Source of the DNA: Pelecanus crispus
Lineage: Eukaryota > Chordata > Aves > Pelecaniformes > Pelecanidae
Direction: 5' to 3'
Assembly: GCF_030463565.1 (NCBI RefSeq)
Contig: NC_134648.1
Coordinates: forward strand, 45,289,498-45,353,497
Length of the DNA stretch: 64,000 nucleotides
Positions within the stretch are counted from its first letter, which is position 1. Every line of letters starts with the position of its first letter. The notes beneath the pieces were generated by a model. That model ran no database searches and was not told the origin of the DNA. It saw nothing but the letters and a program-made list of their open reading frames with translations. Both the position numbers and the translations under genes were made by a program. Positions 15,901 to 30,371 of the stretch are shown here, one piece after another.

Positions 15901-18900
15901 TCACAGTGCAGTTCCCTGTGTTTGCTTTGGGCAAAATTCTATAGGTTAATTTAAACTTGTCTAAGCCACCCTGGCTGGTTCTGTCTGAACTGGACTAGGG
16001 GAAAGCTCATGCAATCCTCTCTGCCAGCTGCGATGCGGGTACTGCGGTAGCTGGGCAGAGCAGGGTCCTCAGCTTTTCCACCAGCACATGTGGGGCTGAA
16101 GCAAGCCCTGTCCTGGTGTTGTGCTTCTCCACGATGGACTGAAAACAGCAAACCAGCCCTGTGCTAAACGGAGCCACGAGTCAGCTGGAAACGCTGAGCA
16201 CAGGGTCTGCCTGAAGATCTGCCTCTCAACACCCGGACTCTCGACCCATTTGGGGCTGGCTGTTTCCTAGGGTCTGGTGTGAACATGGCTGCTCTTTTAC
16301 AGCTTTTCTCTTTTCCTCCTGAAATATGCCAAAGGTAACAGTCTCCTGGGTGAACAGAATAAACTTCCAGCTAGGGCACCCACCCAGGAAATGGGTTTCT
16401 TGCCCCTCTGTCTGAGAACAGCCAGGCACATGTCTATGGAAGATGAGTCCCGGTCCTAGGGCAGGAGAGAGAGCGAGAAGAGGGGACACGCTGTCTCCTC
16501 TCCTTCCCTAATGCCAGGGATTCAGGGTGGTGGTGCAGGATCAGGAGCAGAGTGTGCAAGATGGGGCTGGCTGTGGGATTAGGTTGCTTGGCCGGGAGGG
16601 AGGGAAGATCTAGCAGTCCTTCCTCCCAGGAGGGTGCATGCGATGTCCATCGAAGGGTCCTCAGGTAAGGCACGCACCCACGCAGACCCCCAGCTGCTCG
16701 GGGACTTCCAAGGCAAGCAGAGAGAAGTCACTAGTGAGTTCTACACACTGCAGGAGGTAGGGAGCTGCTGAGCACAGGCTTTCCAGATGGAGGGTTTGGA
16801 TACAGGCTTTCACAGCCTACCAGCATCCTGATTTAGGGTCTTAAATCTCTTCTGGGATCCATGCCCAAGTGCTGACTTCCGCTATGCTACTGGAGAACAA
16901 GTAGTTTTTCCTGAAGCTGGGACGTTCATAGCTGCTCTATTTCTTTGGCACTTCAGAATGACACTTCTGTAGGCGCTGCAGCATCAGCTCCAGCTGGGAT
17001 TGGCTTATACTGCTCTTAATTCTTCTGCTGCTGGGTAGTTAAGATAGTCACTGACATGGGCAGAAGCATCCCGCTGCATCAGTCTGCACTACTAGTTGCC
17101 TAAGAGGCCAAGGATGGTGAGGTTATACCCTAGTGTTTCCAGCATTGGTCACGGCTGAGGACAACACACTGGACTGGAAAGACCTCTGGGTCAGGGATTG
17201 CGGTGGCCTTATTAAGTGTCAAACTCAGCCTGTTGCTCAATGAGCTGTTTTCTTCATGTAGCCCAGTGTCCCTGACACAGCTTGAAATAGCCTGGCTAGC
17301 AAATAAGTTGCAGCACGGCGAGCAACGTGAGCAGCTCCTTCAGCGGCTCCGCATGCGCACAAGGCTGATCATCCCCAGCATAAATTATGGGTTTGCTCAG
17401 CTCTGAGGACAAGGCCTCTGTTTTGCAGTAGAAGTGTAAGAAAACATGAGCTCAGATTGCCCCAAGCGCAGCTTTGATTCTCAGGTTGCGCAAGTGCTCA
17501 GCAAGCAAGTGCAGCTACCGCGGTGCCTGCCAGGGATACGTGCCGGGGCCAATGGAGAAGAACGACCTTGGAAGCTGTCACAATGTTCTGGATGCTCGGG
17601 ATATTGTTGCAAAATCGCCTGCCGGGGGCTTCCCTGCTCATGTAACTTCTGGCACCACTTTCCTGCAGAGTTGTCCCTGGTGTCCAATAGAGGTTGCCAA
17701 AAAGCTTTTCCTGCGGCAAAGCTTCTAGGAACGGGCTTGTTTATCCCCTTCAAGCTGCTAAATCTGATCAAACAAAACACAAGAGCTCAGTGAGCTGATA
17801 AACCTACTCTGCACAGGAGCTTGTGAGACCAGGGTGCTGGCTGTCAGAAGCCAGGACTGGCCACGGCTGGCAGCTCCAGGGTGGTAATGGGCTGGGAGAA
17901 AGAGGAAGAGCATTGGGATCAAAACAGCAAAAGCAAACCCTGGAAGCTGTGTTTCCTTGTAGGTAGCTCTGCAGCCTAGGTGGGTGCCTGTCTCTGAGCA
18001 GTGGCATTACTGTGTGGCTGGAGCGTGTCACTGTCACTGCAGGTGTCCTGCCAAGAGCTGGAACTAGGTTGATGGCCCATGGTTTAGGGAGGTGCCTTTA
18101 TGCAGGTGATAGAAAGGTTTGGGAGCAGGGGGATTCCCAGCTTTACATGTCATTTGAGTTTGGATGGCTGCAAACTTGTGGCAACAAAAAAAAGCAAGCT
18201 GTACCAACATTAATAACAAGCTACTGAATGTGCAGCCCTGGCTGCTGAATTAATGGCAAATTTCTGTCCAAACCAGGGCTCAGACCAGCCAGGAATGCTA
18301 ACAGCCTGCCGGCATGTGTGTAGGCACGTGGAAAGGGCCAACGGGGCAGTGCACAGCTCCATCCTTGGCGAGCGATCTGCAGGGGAGGATTCCTCTGACC
18401 TTTTCCCTGGAGGAGATCTGCCAAGCACAGACCGTTCACCCTTTATCTGCAGCCTCCCTGGACACGCTCGCTATTCAGCCTTGGAAATTTTGTCTGTGCT
18501 GAATGCTGGCTGAAATTTTGTCTGAGGACGTTGCCTGGCTGACATCCAGCAACCCCAGCAGAAGAGCAGCTGTGACCGGCCACCCGAGTGTTTGGAAATC
18601 CTGGACTCTCGATTGCACAAGTGCAGCTGAAGTGCCTTGGCTGTACTGCGCAGATCGTCCCCTCGTGTGCCGGAGATCCCATGCGTGCAACCTGCTGAGC
18701 TCACCGCATGCACGCAGCTTCTCGTAGCACAAGTGCCTTTTTTTCAGGCCAGGAAACCCCAAACAGAAATAGGGCAACATCTGCCTACCCAAGCAGCTTT
18801 TTGGGATTTCTCCCTAGCAATGAACCGGGGTGCTTTTGCAGCAAACCATTACCCAGGCAGCTTGCAACGAGTTGCATGCTTCTCCTCGCCACAGAGCCCA

Positions 18901-21900
18901 AGCCTGCTGCTCGGACCCAGCCCTTTTGGGCAGCTTGCAGAGGCAGGCGCCGCAGTGTGCCCAGCTGCCGGCTACAGACGCAAGGGCTGCAGCTCCTGGT
19001 TGCTTTGGCAGGGAGCCGTGGCTGACATGCTGGGCTGCCTGCCCCAGAAGATCTTTGCGTTTAGTTGGGCAGGAGCAGGCTGAAGCAGTGGAGGGAGCGC
19101 TAGTGTGGAGTTCAGCTCCTGGCTCTTTAGCTAAGTGTTACCTAAGCCTTGCTAAAAGCATGTCTAGATAAAAAACGCTGGATTCTTCTAGCAAGGTAGC
19201 TATTCCTCTCCTGAGGGGCTGCACCCATGTGGAGTTATGGTTATGCATTTTCCAGTAGAAGAGAGAGGGGGCAAGATATTCCAGCTGTTTCCCCCCATCC
19301 TCTCTCCTTCTGCGCAGGGAGGGTTTCTGCTACCCAGTATTACAGTGCCTCGGAGCAAGCCTCGCTCGGTTATCCCACTGCGGGAAAGGGACAGTCTGCA
19401 GAGTCCCATACTATCCCAGGGAGTGCTCCTTTCTGCGTGCCTCCAATCAGGGGGACGAAAGGAGAGGACACAGAGGCCATGGAGAGCACTTTTCATGGCA
19501 CAGCTCTGCCATGACCTCTGATCCTGATTCACATCCTTCTTCCTGCCGTGCTGGCCAGCCTGAGGCCGGAGGTGCACCTCTGGCCTTGGCATTCCCCTTT
19601 GCTTGCGTAGCCGACTCCCTGCGGCATGTCCTGGGCACCGGACGTGTGCAGTGGACTCCAGCAAGCAGGCAGGTTTGTAAAAGTGAGGCGATACAATGCC
19701 TATCATTGCCACACTTATGCCTTTCCAAGGAGCTGGTCTTTTATCTCCCAGCACCACATCCCGCTGCCCTTATGCATCTGTACACACAGAAAAGTCCTCT
19801 GGACTGAGAGAGACTCCAGCAACTAAGAGGAACTGGCTTGTTTGGCAAATATCCTGCAATTCACTCTGCCAGCTGGTCCTAGAAAACAGCTTCACGTGGC
19901 TCTGCACTTGCTGAGATGTGGCAAGCAAATCTTCAAGTTGTAGCTTGAGAGAGAGACGGGCTTTTTTGGTAGGTACAGCTCAGTGCAGGGAAGGAGCACA
20001 CAGCAGGGGCCTGAGATGGGAAGGAAACAGGAAGACCCATCAATGCTTTATGCATTTACTCTCAGAGCAGCAGTCGTCTTCTCTATTTCCCTTAAAAGAA
20101 AGAAAAGGCAAAGATGATTCATGTCCCATTCCCTGGCTCAGCCTTCAAGCAGCGTTAGTGTGACTAAGGTCCTCACTGCATCGTTTCTTTCTCCATTTGA
20201 TGCTGAGAACATGGTAGCAGGGCAGGCTGTGATTAAGTGGAATTTCTCAATGTTGAAAGACGTTTGAGAATGGTCCCAGTGATTAATAAAATGACTTGAG
20301 GGGCCATAGGAAAATCTGATCCTATAAATTTTTTTCGAAGAGCGTGAACCTTTTGAAAGTCCCATGTGTGAAAGCTTAGAGAGCAGCATTTGCATAGGTG
20401 CCTCTGCCAGCAGGGCTGAACAGAGGTGAAACCCGCCAGCACAGGCAGGCCCACCCGCCCAGCAAGAAATCCTCCTGAATTTCCATGTACCTCTGGTTAC
20501 TGAAGTCCACAGTCTTTTACCTTACCTTATTGCACGTCACTGACGAAGTCTACTAATTTAGTAGAGCTCTCGGTGCACAGTCAACAGCCCAAATCTTGGC
20601 TGTCCCAGCAGACATCACAGTGAGTACGTTCCCAGCTGGAAGCATCAGCTCCGTTAACACTGTAGGTGCTGGTTTTACCAGTTCATATTCCTTGTGGCTC
20701 TGCAGGGGAGGGGACTGGTAGCACATACTCTCCCAGCAGCTCTGCAAACACCTATTTGAAAGCAGTCCCTGCCCCGGGGAGCTCAGAGCCCAAAGCCAGG
20801 GCAGCGATGCTGCGGGCCACAAGCCCGGTGCGAGCTGTGACTCCACGTCCTGCGGCAGCACTTTGCGTCTGCTGGTTTGCAGTGCCCTAAGGTGCATGTG
20901 CAGCCTTCCCGGGCGAGGAGCAGCAGAGCAGCACGGGGTGGCGGTGGCTTTGCCCCAGTCACACATGGGGAGCAGCAGAGACGGAGCCAGCCCTGGCCCT
21001 TGCCAGCCCATGCCACCCGTTGTTACCAGAAGGTGATGTTTTACTTTCTCGTTGTCCTAGGTGTTCTTAAGGAGCAGGCTGAGTCCTCCTATGCTGCAGC
21101 ATAAACCACCGACTATCTGTACCTCAGTTTTCCCCACTGGGCACTTACAGCATTCGTACTACAAGTATTTCAAGAGGCTAATACCACATTCAGTCAGGCT
21201 CACGGGTGTTATTGCAATTCCTAATTTAAATTGCTGGCTGTTTGCTAGCAAAAACATTTCCTTCCCTCTCCCTCATTCCTTTGGTATTGATCAGCCTGTT
21301 CTGTCCTGGCTTCTCGCAGAGAGGTTTTCTCCTGGGACATCTGCAGCCCCAGTTGGCAAATGCTGGAAGCACACAGCTCTCACGGAGGCCCCTCCTGGGG
21401 ACTCTCAAAACCAGCCAGCAGCGTGTCTGACATTGCACATGAAGTCTGTGAGGTGCTGTGCAGGGACAGAGGGCCCAACAGGTTGCCAGTTAGCAAAAGA
21501 GGGATGGTCTGGCTTTATGCAGGAGTTAAGTTCATTAGGTGTATGATCACAGCTGTGCAAGTAATAATTTAGCTGTCAGCAGTAAGAGGGAGAAAGACAT
21601 CGATGTAGCTGCCACACTACATCTGAGAAGAATCATCCTATCTGCAGCTTGATGCAGCTCATGCCGCATGCATGCAGTTCAAATAATTTCCTCTTTCTTC
21701 TCCATTTCTTGTAATGCCAAAGGCAGCCGTGCGTGTCGAGCTCTCACTTTTAAGAGCAGATCTTCAGTACACATTTCAATCACGTATGAGTAGGAGCAAA
21801 AAAAACCCCAATTGATGTTGATGGGAAAAAGGGACTTAATTCCCAGCCAGGAGAGCCGTCAGTCATTGCAGCAAGATCCATGTCAATCACAAATCACAAC

Positions 21901-24900
21901 CACACAGCTCCCTTATCCCTGTGCTCAGGGACCTTGGAGCTGAGCAGGTTCCCTGCTGAGGCCTTGATGTCTCGCAGATATTTGCATTTACCATCACTGC
22001 CTCTTTTTCTCACCACTGCTTCATAAAAAAAAGGTAAAATGAAATCCCATGCAAAGCAGCTCAGTCACTCAGAGCCAGCTTGCACTTTCCTTTCTGAAGA
22101 GCTCCTGGAGGCTCAGTTCAGAGGTGGTGAGCTCCTGCTCGCTTCAGCAGAGGTTGAAAGCACATGGTGCCTCTCTGCTTTAACCCTTTAAAGGGTGACA
22201 TTTGCAGTGCTTGCTCTCGTTTTGAAGCTTGCTGTCTTCTGATTGTCATGACTGTTTACATCTACTGTTGGGGGGTTATGCCCTGAACTCTGGATTTCCA
22301 CACGCCAGTGGCAGACCGATGAGGTTAAGCAGGACCGTGCTCTGCACGCTTCACTGATCTCACACATCTCATCTTTGACTTCCTCCTGTGGTTTGCTGAA
22401 CCAGGTCCCTGACAGCTAATGGGATAGGGCTTGGGGGCCAGGCGCTGGAGTGCTGCAGGGACGGTGACACCTCCTGCTCCCACCGTGGGCTCTGATGTCA
22501 GGAGCACTTGTGCCCGATGGCCGCCCTGGACAGGGACTGAGCTGCCACCAGGAGCAAACAGCAACCGCTTTGCACATGCCACAGCACTGCTCTTTGAGCT
22601 AAGTGATGATGAAATGTCATAAAAAAGTCTGCCCTGTCATTAGGGCACACATGCCTTTTAGTTCATCCTTAAAAGCCCCCTTTGTGGTGGGGCCCAGCAG
22701 CACTGCATCCTTCACCTCTGCGCTGGGCCAGGGTCATGTCCAGCCTGGGGCAAAAGCTCTCGGTCTCCCTGCAGTGCCAGCAGGCAGACATGGGGGAAGG
22801 GACATCGAGGGACAGGATCACTTGTGCCGTGCCAGCACCCTGCGCCACAGCAGCATCTTCACCGACGCAGCATTTGTGTGCGTGCTCCAGCTTGGACGGG
22901 AAGCTTGCCACTGCATAAAGGGAGGCTGCTCCCAAACGATTTCTTTGCTACCCTCAGAGACAGCACTCAGATGCTCTGGGGATTGGAGATGAAGATATTT
23001 CATGTGCCACTAAGCAAAGTGATTAATAAGGCTACACGGAGCTGTCTTTATCCTGTGCTTACAAGGAATACGCAATTTCTCTTGACGGCATTCAAGGGCC
23101 CAGCTGTAAACTCAGTGAAGCAGAACGGCTGCAGAGATAACATTTTTCTTATGGTGGTGTTGAGAAGCCATGTGCAGTGGTGTTCCATGACGAACGTGCT
23201 TACAATGCAAGGGACTTGCCTCCAGGAAGAGGACACACCAGGTTGCATTTGCTTTATTGCCGAATGAAAGCGTCAGCATGGGAAATACCTAACACTCCCT
23301 GGGTCATGTGCGTTGGCTTCATGCCTTGGGTTGAATCAGTCCTGAGATATGGTCTAAGTCATGGGCAAAATGTCCGGCAGCAGGACACTGGTTGGTGTCA
23401 GAATCAGCGCCAGTTTACCTGCCAGAAGCCGTACACTTGCCACAGATTGATTTGCAGCCGCAAAACTTGCAGCACAAGAGTGTCCTCAGGATCAATTTTG
23501 AAAATATCACCTCCCATGAGCTGGGTTTTCTTCTTGGTATATTCAGAGCAGCCAAAAGATGGAGTCAATGGGTAGAGGGAATAGGATGTACGTGTGTGAG
23601 AGGGTTGGATGCTGTGACGGTGAGAGCCAGCCAAGCAGACCTGATGGAAGGCTGCTAGCTGTAAGGCTAGCTGAAGACTTGCTCCTACACAAGCATGAGG
23701 AGTTTAATATCTACGATACAGATGGCAATTGGATGCAAATTTGGGGGCTGGCTTTTCAGAGATGACATGGTAAGCCCCAGGTCGGAGGTATGCCCAGTTC
23801 ACATGACTCAGGAGAAGAGTGGGAGAGGAAATTCTGCTATGTCGCAACCACAAAAGCTTAGGAGAAAAAATTTTTCAGGTGAGTGAGAAAACAAACATCT
23901 GAAGTTTCCAGTGAGTAAGAAAAAAAATGAAATAAACTCTTGTTTTCTGAGTCTACAGAAATAATCTGTTTCGGTTGGGAAGTTCTCAATATGATTTTAA
24001 TCATACAATTTTTTTAAACAATACATTGTTTCTAACTGAAACAAAGCAGAGTAAAACATTTCCTTTGCAAAATGGAAAAAATTGGCTATTTTGGAATTAT
24101 TCCATTTGTTCTTAAATTCAAAGCAGAACATTTGGAGATATTGGCAGTCATTCCCAGGATGCTGCTGTGCAGCTGGGCTCACACCTTCTGTACACACAAG
24201 CCTTTGTGAGAAATGTCTGTGGTCCTGCTTGTGGCACGAAGCTGCTGTATGCGCTGCTGAGATGCTCTTCTCTAATTTTGTGCGGTGCATGGATGCAATT
24301 TGGTCCTCTTGTCTTCTGCCCCTCAGCACAGCTGTTTTAGGAAGAGGCTTCCCAGAGCACCATGCCTAGGGAGGCTTGGTCTTGCTGCTGCGTGCCTGGA
24401 ACTGCTCATGGAAGGAAGCTGACTGCCAAATAACCTGCGTGATTTCCCTGTCCTGCTTTGCCTGGACTTCTCTGAAAAAGGAAATGAAGAGTTATCAGTT
24501 CCTTACTCCGCATGTGCCTTAGATACAGGAGCGGCTCGCAGAGGGAAGTGGGTGATCAGATCACCTTTGGAGTCAGCTGCGTGGAGAAGGGAAGCTGACT
24601 TTGCATGCCCTCACCCAGGGGCAGAGGGCAATCCTGGCCAGAAGTCCTGGCCTTTCCTGGACCTGCTCACCTCCCTTCCCCTGGGACAGAGCCAAAGGGG
24701 AGGATACCATGGGGAATGCTTCAGCATTTCTGTGTGAAAAGTGCTACCGCTGGGCTGTGAAGGGGACGAGACCACCTCAGCAGTAGACCTGGGGGACCTG
24801 CTGGACCCATGTCCACTGCCGATGGTGTCTCACCTAGCTTTTGCACCCCGGTGGCACTGCTGTCATTTTCCCCTCTGCCTTCTTGCCATTTCACAGTTGT

Positions 24901-27900
24901 TGAACGTGCCCTCGTGCTGTTTGATCGCCTGTTTAAACCCGGCCGACTGCAGGCAAAGCCTGCCAGCCTCCCACACCACTGCCAGCTAACCCAGTTTCCA
25001 CCTAATTATTTCATTTTCCACGGGTTTGAGCTCTGTCCTGTGAGGGTGATTGACCAAGGCAGGAGACATGGCATTTTGCGAGCTTTCCCTCGCCACAGTG
25101 GGGTAGTCCAGCAGCTCAGCACCACGCGTTTCAGGCTGCTGCTGCGGGGGCTCAGGGCTGCCAGGACGGGAGCAGGGAGAGGTCTGGGGCAGGTGGACAG
25201 ACAGACGATGTGGGATGTTTTACTACAGCTCAGGAAATTTCATAGGCTGTTTGAGAGGAGGTGGAGGTCAAGTGTGCTCGGGGGTGAGTGGGTGGTGTGA
25301 ATCCCCCTCCTCAGGAGGGTTTTCCCCAAACCATGCTCGGCACAGCCTGGGATAAGGAGGCTGCATGCAGTTTGGGGGAGGGCTTGTTTGATTGTTTGTT
25401 GGGGCAAAACATCTCAGAGAAGCTGCTGCTAGGAGCCGGATTAAGTTTTTAGATGAAATCCAGAAACATCAGCCTTGATGCACGCTGGAATGGAAACCCA
25501 CCCACTTAGAAAGAAGAGGGTGGTTTCATTCTGCGTGCTGCACAGGCCAGGCAGCCATCCTTACGGACTCTCAGTCCTGAGCTCAGCAAGCATGCAGGGC
25601 TTTGACTGAGACACGGCGTGTCCTTTTCCCACGCAGAGAGGAAGAACACCGCACGGGTCCTCCCACGCTGTGCGAGCGAACAGCACGGGCTCTCCTTTAA
25701 CACTGGCCAGTGCTCCTCAGGATGGTGGGGGGGTGCATCTCGCTGGTCCCCTGGGCACTCCCCACTGCAAACAAGGAGCGCTGCTGAAGCGGAGCAGCAG
25801 TGCTCACAGAGATCTTCTGTACGGCCTTGGGAAACTCCCTCCTCCAAGCTACTGAAATCCAGGGGTAATAATTAACCGAGTTAAGTATTGAACTGTAATT
25901 GCAGCTGTGTGCTCTTCACGGGGTGCGTGCATGTTAAAAATATTTGCGTTTTAAAGCTCGCTCTTGCAGCACTTTGCACACATTTGCTCCTATTTTGCTT
26001 TCAGCTGGAGGGATGCTGAAAGGTGTGCAGGAAAATGAAACTGAATTAGCTAAAACGGGGAATGGGAAAAGGATTTAAATTAAATCGGTGCAGGCCTGTT
26101 CCTTCAGAGTGGGAAGGCCCCTGGGGCTGGCGGTGGGTGGGCAGGAGGCTGCACTCCTGCTGCTGGAGAGGCAGTGGAGCCTGGTGCCATGGCTTGTGGC
26201 TGCTGTAAAGGGGTAAAACTGCAGAAGGGAGTGATCAGGGAAAACCCCAGCTCTCTTCCGACAGGGACTGGAAAGTCCTGTTTGGAAAATTGGACAAGGA
26301 GACAGTCCTGGGAAAATCTGAGCGCTGGGACAAGGGGAGAGAGGGAGGGAGGGCAGTCAGACCTCCAGCTTGGTGGGGGGAGTTTCTGTTTCAACCCCTC
26401 TGGACTTTGGTTTCTTACATTATGGCCTGATAAATGTGTTGGCTTTTAAAGCGAGCCTTTTGGCCCTGATGTTAGTGCTTCAGAGAGCTGTCGGGAGGGA
26501 CAGGGAGGCGAGCGGTGCCAGACCTATGAGAGGTGCTTGCTGGAGACAGGGTCAGGCTGCGCAGCGGCGGTCCTGGCAGCACGGGCCATCCCAGCTGGCA
26601 GGAGGGGACGGGACTTTCCCGCTCCCTTGCCCCACGAGATCCTGCGCAGCTCTCACTCTCCAGCAAAGTGCCGGCGCTGGGAGCACAGCAATGCTGGAAA
26701 AGCCCTTCCTCTACCCCCTTGAAGTGAGAGTGGGCTTTTCTCCAGGGAGAGGGTCCTCCCTGTCATCCCTGCACTCTGTTCTGCTGTTTTTTCTTCTGGG
26801 AACAACCAGATGCTTAATTATTTCCACAGCTCAGCTTCTGCAGAAAAATGATACGTGCTGGGCCCCTGCCTGGCCCAGAGTCCATCACCATTGAAGATTT
26901 TCCACCAAAACAAATCGCAGATGATACTTGTCCTCCACCTCGGAGAGCACGGTGTCTTTCCTGAGGATTTGTTGCTGGCTCCACCTTTTCCCTTCTTCAC
27001 CCAACCATCTTGCTCATCCACATCTGAACCGAAGCTGTGGGGCAAAGCCAGCAGCAGTGGGGCTGCCACTTCTGGGGACAGATTAAGGGTCCTGGTGGCC
27101 TTGCTGCCTTCTGGTGCCTTGAGTCCTGCTGGGGCAAGCAGGTAGATGTGTCCATCAGCTGGATGTGGGGCGCATGGTTGGTGAACACTGTCCGTTGGCC
27201 CTGGTCTGGCCCTGTGGTCATGGTGCGTAAAATGCCAACTAGTCAATAGGGAGCCCCTTCCTAATGTCAGGGGGCTGAAGGATGATGAGCAAGGGTTAAG
27301 GCCCCCAGGTTAGGACTGTGGCCCCTCATGAGGTCCAAGCCCGTCAGCAGGCAGGTGGCAGGCAGCTCCTGGGGCTGCCTGTCCCACCTCTCTCTGCTGA
27401 GGGAGCTGAGACACCCACACCTATGCGTCAAACAGCCCGCACAGCCCAAGCTGTGCAAGAGGAGCGCGCTGCACCATAACCGGAGAGCAGCAAAGCGAGC
27501 AGGGAGGGCGGTGAAAGGTTTTTGCTCTCAACTGCAAAGGTCAGGCTGGCGCTGGAGCCAGTGGGAGGATGCAGCCTACCTACACACATACCTAGGTGCA
27601 AGGTTGCCTTTGCTTTTACACTTTCCAAAGCTGCAGTGGATGCACAAGAAGGATTCCCACTTTACTGTGGGACAAGTGGGACCTGGGCTCTGCTCTCCAC
27701 CATTGCCATCCCATTGCATTTTGTCTGTCACTCCCGGAAGGTTCTTGAGAAGTCCAGGGCTGATGCTGAGCAAGCTGAAAGGCAGGAGAGTAGGGACTGA
27801 AGGTGGCCCCTGGGTTGTGGCTGGGGTGATGGAGGCCTGCAGGGAGCGAAGTGCGAGGGGAAAGAGGAGGGTGTGGGAGGAAATGTGGAGTTCAGTGCTT

Positions 27901-29259
27901 TGTGCACAATATAAGGAAGTATGGGAATATCCCTGCGGGATTATCAAAGAGATTTACAAGAACGGGCAGCGGGGAAAGGCTGGAAACAAAAATGCTGCCT
28001 CATGCTGTGCAAAGTCATGATGGATGGATGAGCTCATGGTGAGCTGGTGTTGCAGGAGACGAGGGAGGGGGGACCTGTGGAAAGGCCCTCACCCTGGAAG
28101 GGAGAAAAGAGCAGGCAGAGGTGGATGTGGGTGCTGAGGGCAGTAAGAGCAGAGGACACAGGCACGGCAGGAGCGGAGGAAAGGAAGAAAGCTAACGGAG
28201 AGAGGGTCAGAGTCAGGAAATGAAAACTGAACTTCACAGGACCTTGATCTGCAGCAGCATGGCTGCCCTTGAAGCTTGCTGAGTCACCCAGGGCATGTGG
28301 CAAAGGTGCTGGGAGAGAATTTTAACCCTGGGCCAGCACAGGGAAGCACTGGCAGGAGCTAAGGTGAGGAGGTGGAAGAGCAAGAGCAAGCTGGCATGCT
28401 CTGCTAATAGCAGCCATGGTGGCTGAGTAAGGAAAAAGTGATACTGGCAGAATAAATGCGTAAGGAGTTCTTGCTCCGAGTCCTACAAATGGGACTGTGC
28501 AACGTTATCTGCCAGAGTGCCAAGAAGGTAGCATGAAGGCAGGTTATCACCAAAACCACTTTCAGAAGATCTTTCTAAAGGCATAGGGGTGGAAAAGCTA
28601 GAGACAGGGTGGACATGCAGCAGTTAAGGGCACATGTTTGAAACTGGGGTGCGGGGGGTGACCTGCAGTGGACAATCTCCTTATATCATCAAGTGAACAG
28701 GCAAAGCTCTGCACTGAATAGCCCCACGTTAGCACTGCGCATATACGCAACATGTCCCAACCTATTTTGCTAACGTACACATCTTCTCACGTTAATCTCC
28801 ATCCTACTTGCTTTACCTGCGGTTCCTCCACATATGCTATGTGGTTACTTTTGCATGAGTGGTGGAGGCAAACAGTAGCAAAACCAGTGTGCGGTACCTG
28901 GACAATGATTTGTTTAGCTGTAAAACTTCCTTATACAGTAAAGCATTAGCTTAATTTATTAAGTCATTATATAATTCTTGCAAGATTATAGCAGCACCTT
29001 CCTAAAATATTGTTTGTCTAAATGTTGCAATGGACAGCAGAGAACATGCCACTGCCTCCAAAACTACTTGGCCAGCCTGGTACTACTGATAACTACACTT
29101 TCCTCCCTCCCTCTGGCCTTTGAATAAAAAGTATTTGCATTCAGATGGTATCTATTTAAATATTTGCATACCGGGTCCAGACGTACCCGAGGACTTCCAG
29201 AACACTCGTAGCTATAGCTGGTGAATGCCTCCGCAGGGCCTTGACAGCTTTTCCAGCTC

Positions 29260-29300
29260 TTGTTTTGCAAGGGGGAAACTGAAGCATAGGTAGTGAGAGG
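29260..29300 (+). repeat. Possible ancient MIR-like SINE remnant
   Basis: The stretch reads like the mammalian/amniote MIR core, with TTTTGCAAGGGGGAAACTGA followed by GCATAGG and a GTGAG-type continuation. The match is short and from memory, so it may be chance. Confidence 0.25.
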
Positions 29301-29990
29301 GACATTGCCTTTTCTATTTCCAGCCATGGCAATGTCGTGTTTAGTCAAGCTGGGCTGAAAGTCAGTTGGGATTCTTTGCTGGTGAAAAACTTGTAGCAGC
29401 AGGTGGATAAACCCCCCAGTCCCCATCCCCAGCTCAGATTTAGCCGTCGTTCGGAGTGCAGGGTGGGGCCCCAAGAAGAAGAAGGGTTTGGCAGATTCTC
29501 ACCCAGCCCCACACCTGGAAAACTTTGCAGGTTTGCAATGCAGGTATGGCCCTGTCTGCTAGAAGGAAGTTTCAGCGCATACACCTGGGCTATGCTCATG
29601 CAATGAGAGTGGAAGGGAAATAAAAGTGACTCAGGATGACAATTTTATATAATCCTTTCCACAACTGCCTTTGGCTCCCATGCAAATGAGGAAGCACCCA
29701 GCCAGTTGTGGTGCTCTTCCTCATACCAGAGAGCCCTCCGTAGAGCAGGTGGTGCGTCAGGAACCCCTTGGGAAGAGCAGGGCAGAAAAGGGAACGGGTG
29801 TCCCTGTGCAACCTGCAGCCCTGGCCTTCTCCAGCAGCCTGAGCTGGGCCGGGTGCCAGCAGCACAGAAGTCCCCTTGGCCAACACTCTTGGTGTAGCTC
29901 GGTCCTGCGTCAGCAGCTCTGCCGCACCCCGTCCAGGGGGTTACAGCACAGGAGGAATGAGGCACGGTCACCCTTCACGCAACCCATCCT

Positions 29991-30371
29991 TTATTCAGCC
30001 TAGAGAAGAGAATGCTGTGAGGAGACCTTATTGCGACCTTCCAATACTTAAAGGGGGCCTACAGGAAAGATGGGGAGAATCTTTTTAACAAGGCCTGTTG
30101 TGACAGGACAAGGAATAACGGATTTAAACTAAAGAACAATAGATTTAGACTAGACATTAGAAAGAAGTTTTTGACAATGAGGGTGGTGAAGCACTGGCAC
30201 AGGTTGCCCAGAGAGGTGGTAGAGGCCCCATCCCTGGCAACATTCAAGGTCAGGTTGGATGGGGCTGTGAGCAACCTGATCTGGTTAAAGCTGTCCCTGC
30301 TCACTGCAGGGGGGTTGGGCTAGATGGCCTCTAAAGGTCCCTTCCAACCCAAAGCATTCTATGATTCTATG
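29991..30371 (+). mobile_element. CR1 LINE, 5'-truncated 3' end (copy A)
   Basis: A 5'-truncated CR1 non-LTR retrotransposon of about 380 bp. It keeps the end of ORF2, whose translation reads like the standard CR1 C-terminus ([14 protein letters not shown], then [14 protein letters not shown]). It also has the short 3' UTR ending in the CR1 signature TTCCAACCCAAAGCATTCTATGATTCTATG-like tail. Copy B at 49.2 kb is nearly identical: I count about eight differences over some 350 bp, suggesting a young subfamily. It has no intact reverse transcriptase and cannot move by itself. It lies about 800 bp beyond the NFKBIA 3' end. Confidence 0.93.

Larger units (their letters stand above)
2276..29990. 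other. Intergenic region between convergent PSMA6 and NFKBIA
   Basis: About 28 kb without a supportable gene. The left part (to about 9 kb) is AT-rich with homopolymer runs (T-rich 3206-3240, A-runs 5807-5823 and 7219-7232, a C-run near 6389-6400). From about 10 kb to 29 kb it is richer in G+C with CpG-poor single-copy sequence. Many open frames of 60-230 codons occur on both strands. They overlap each other and show no domain, compositional bias or splice framework that I can recognise as coding. The longest is 27328-28020 (+). A purine-rich low-complexity stretch lies at 12868-12930 and an A-run at 14046-14064. Confidence 0.7.

Noticed and set aside
19200..19757. A 185-codon open frame on the - strand.
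   Set aside because: No recognisable similarity; frames on the + strand overlap it fully.
27328..28020. A 230-codon open frame on the + strand, the longest outside CpG islands and repeats.
   Set aside because: No domain or family is recognised, other long frames overlap it on the opposite strand, and no gene is expected here by synteny.
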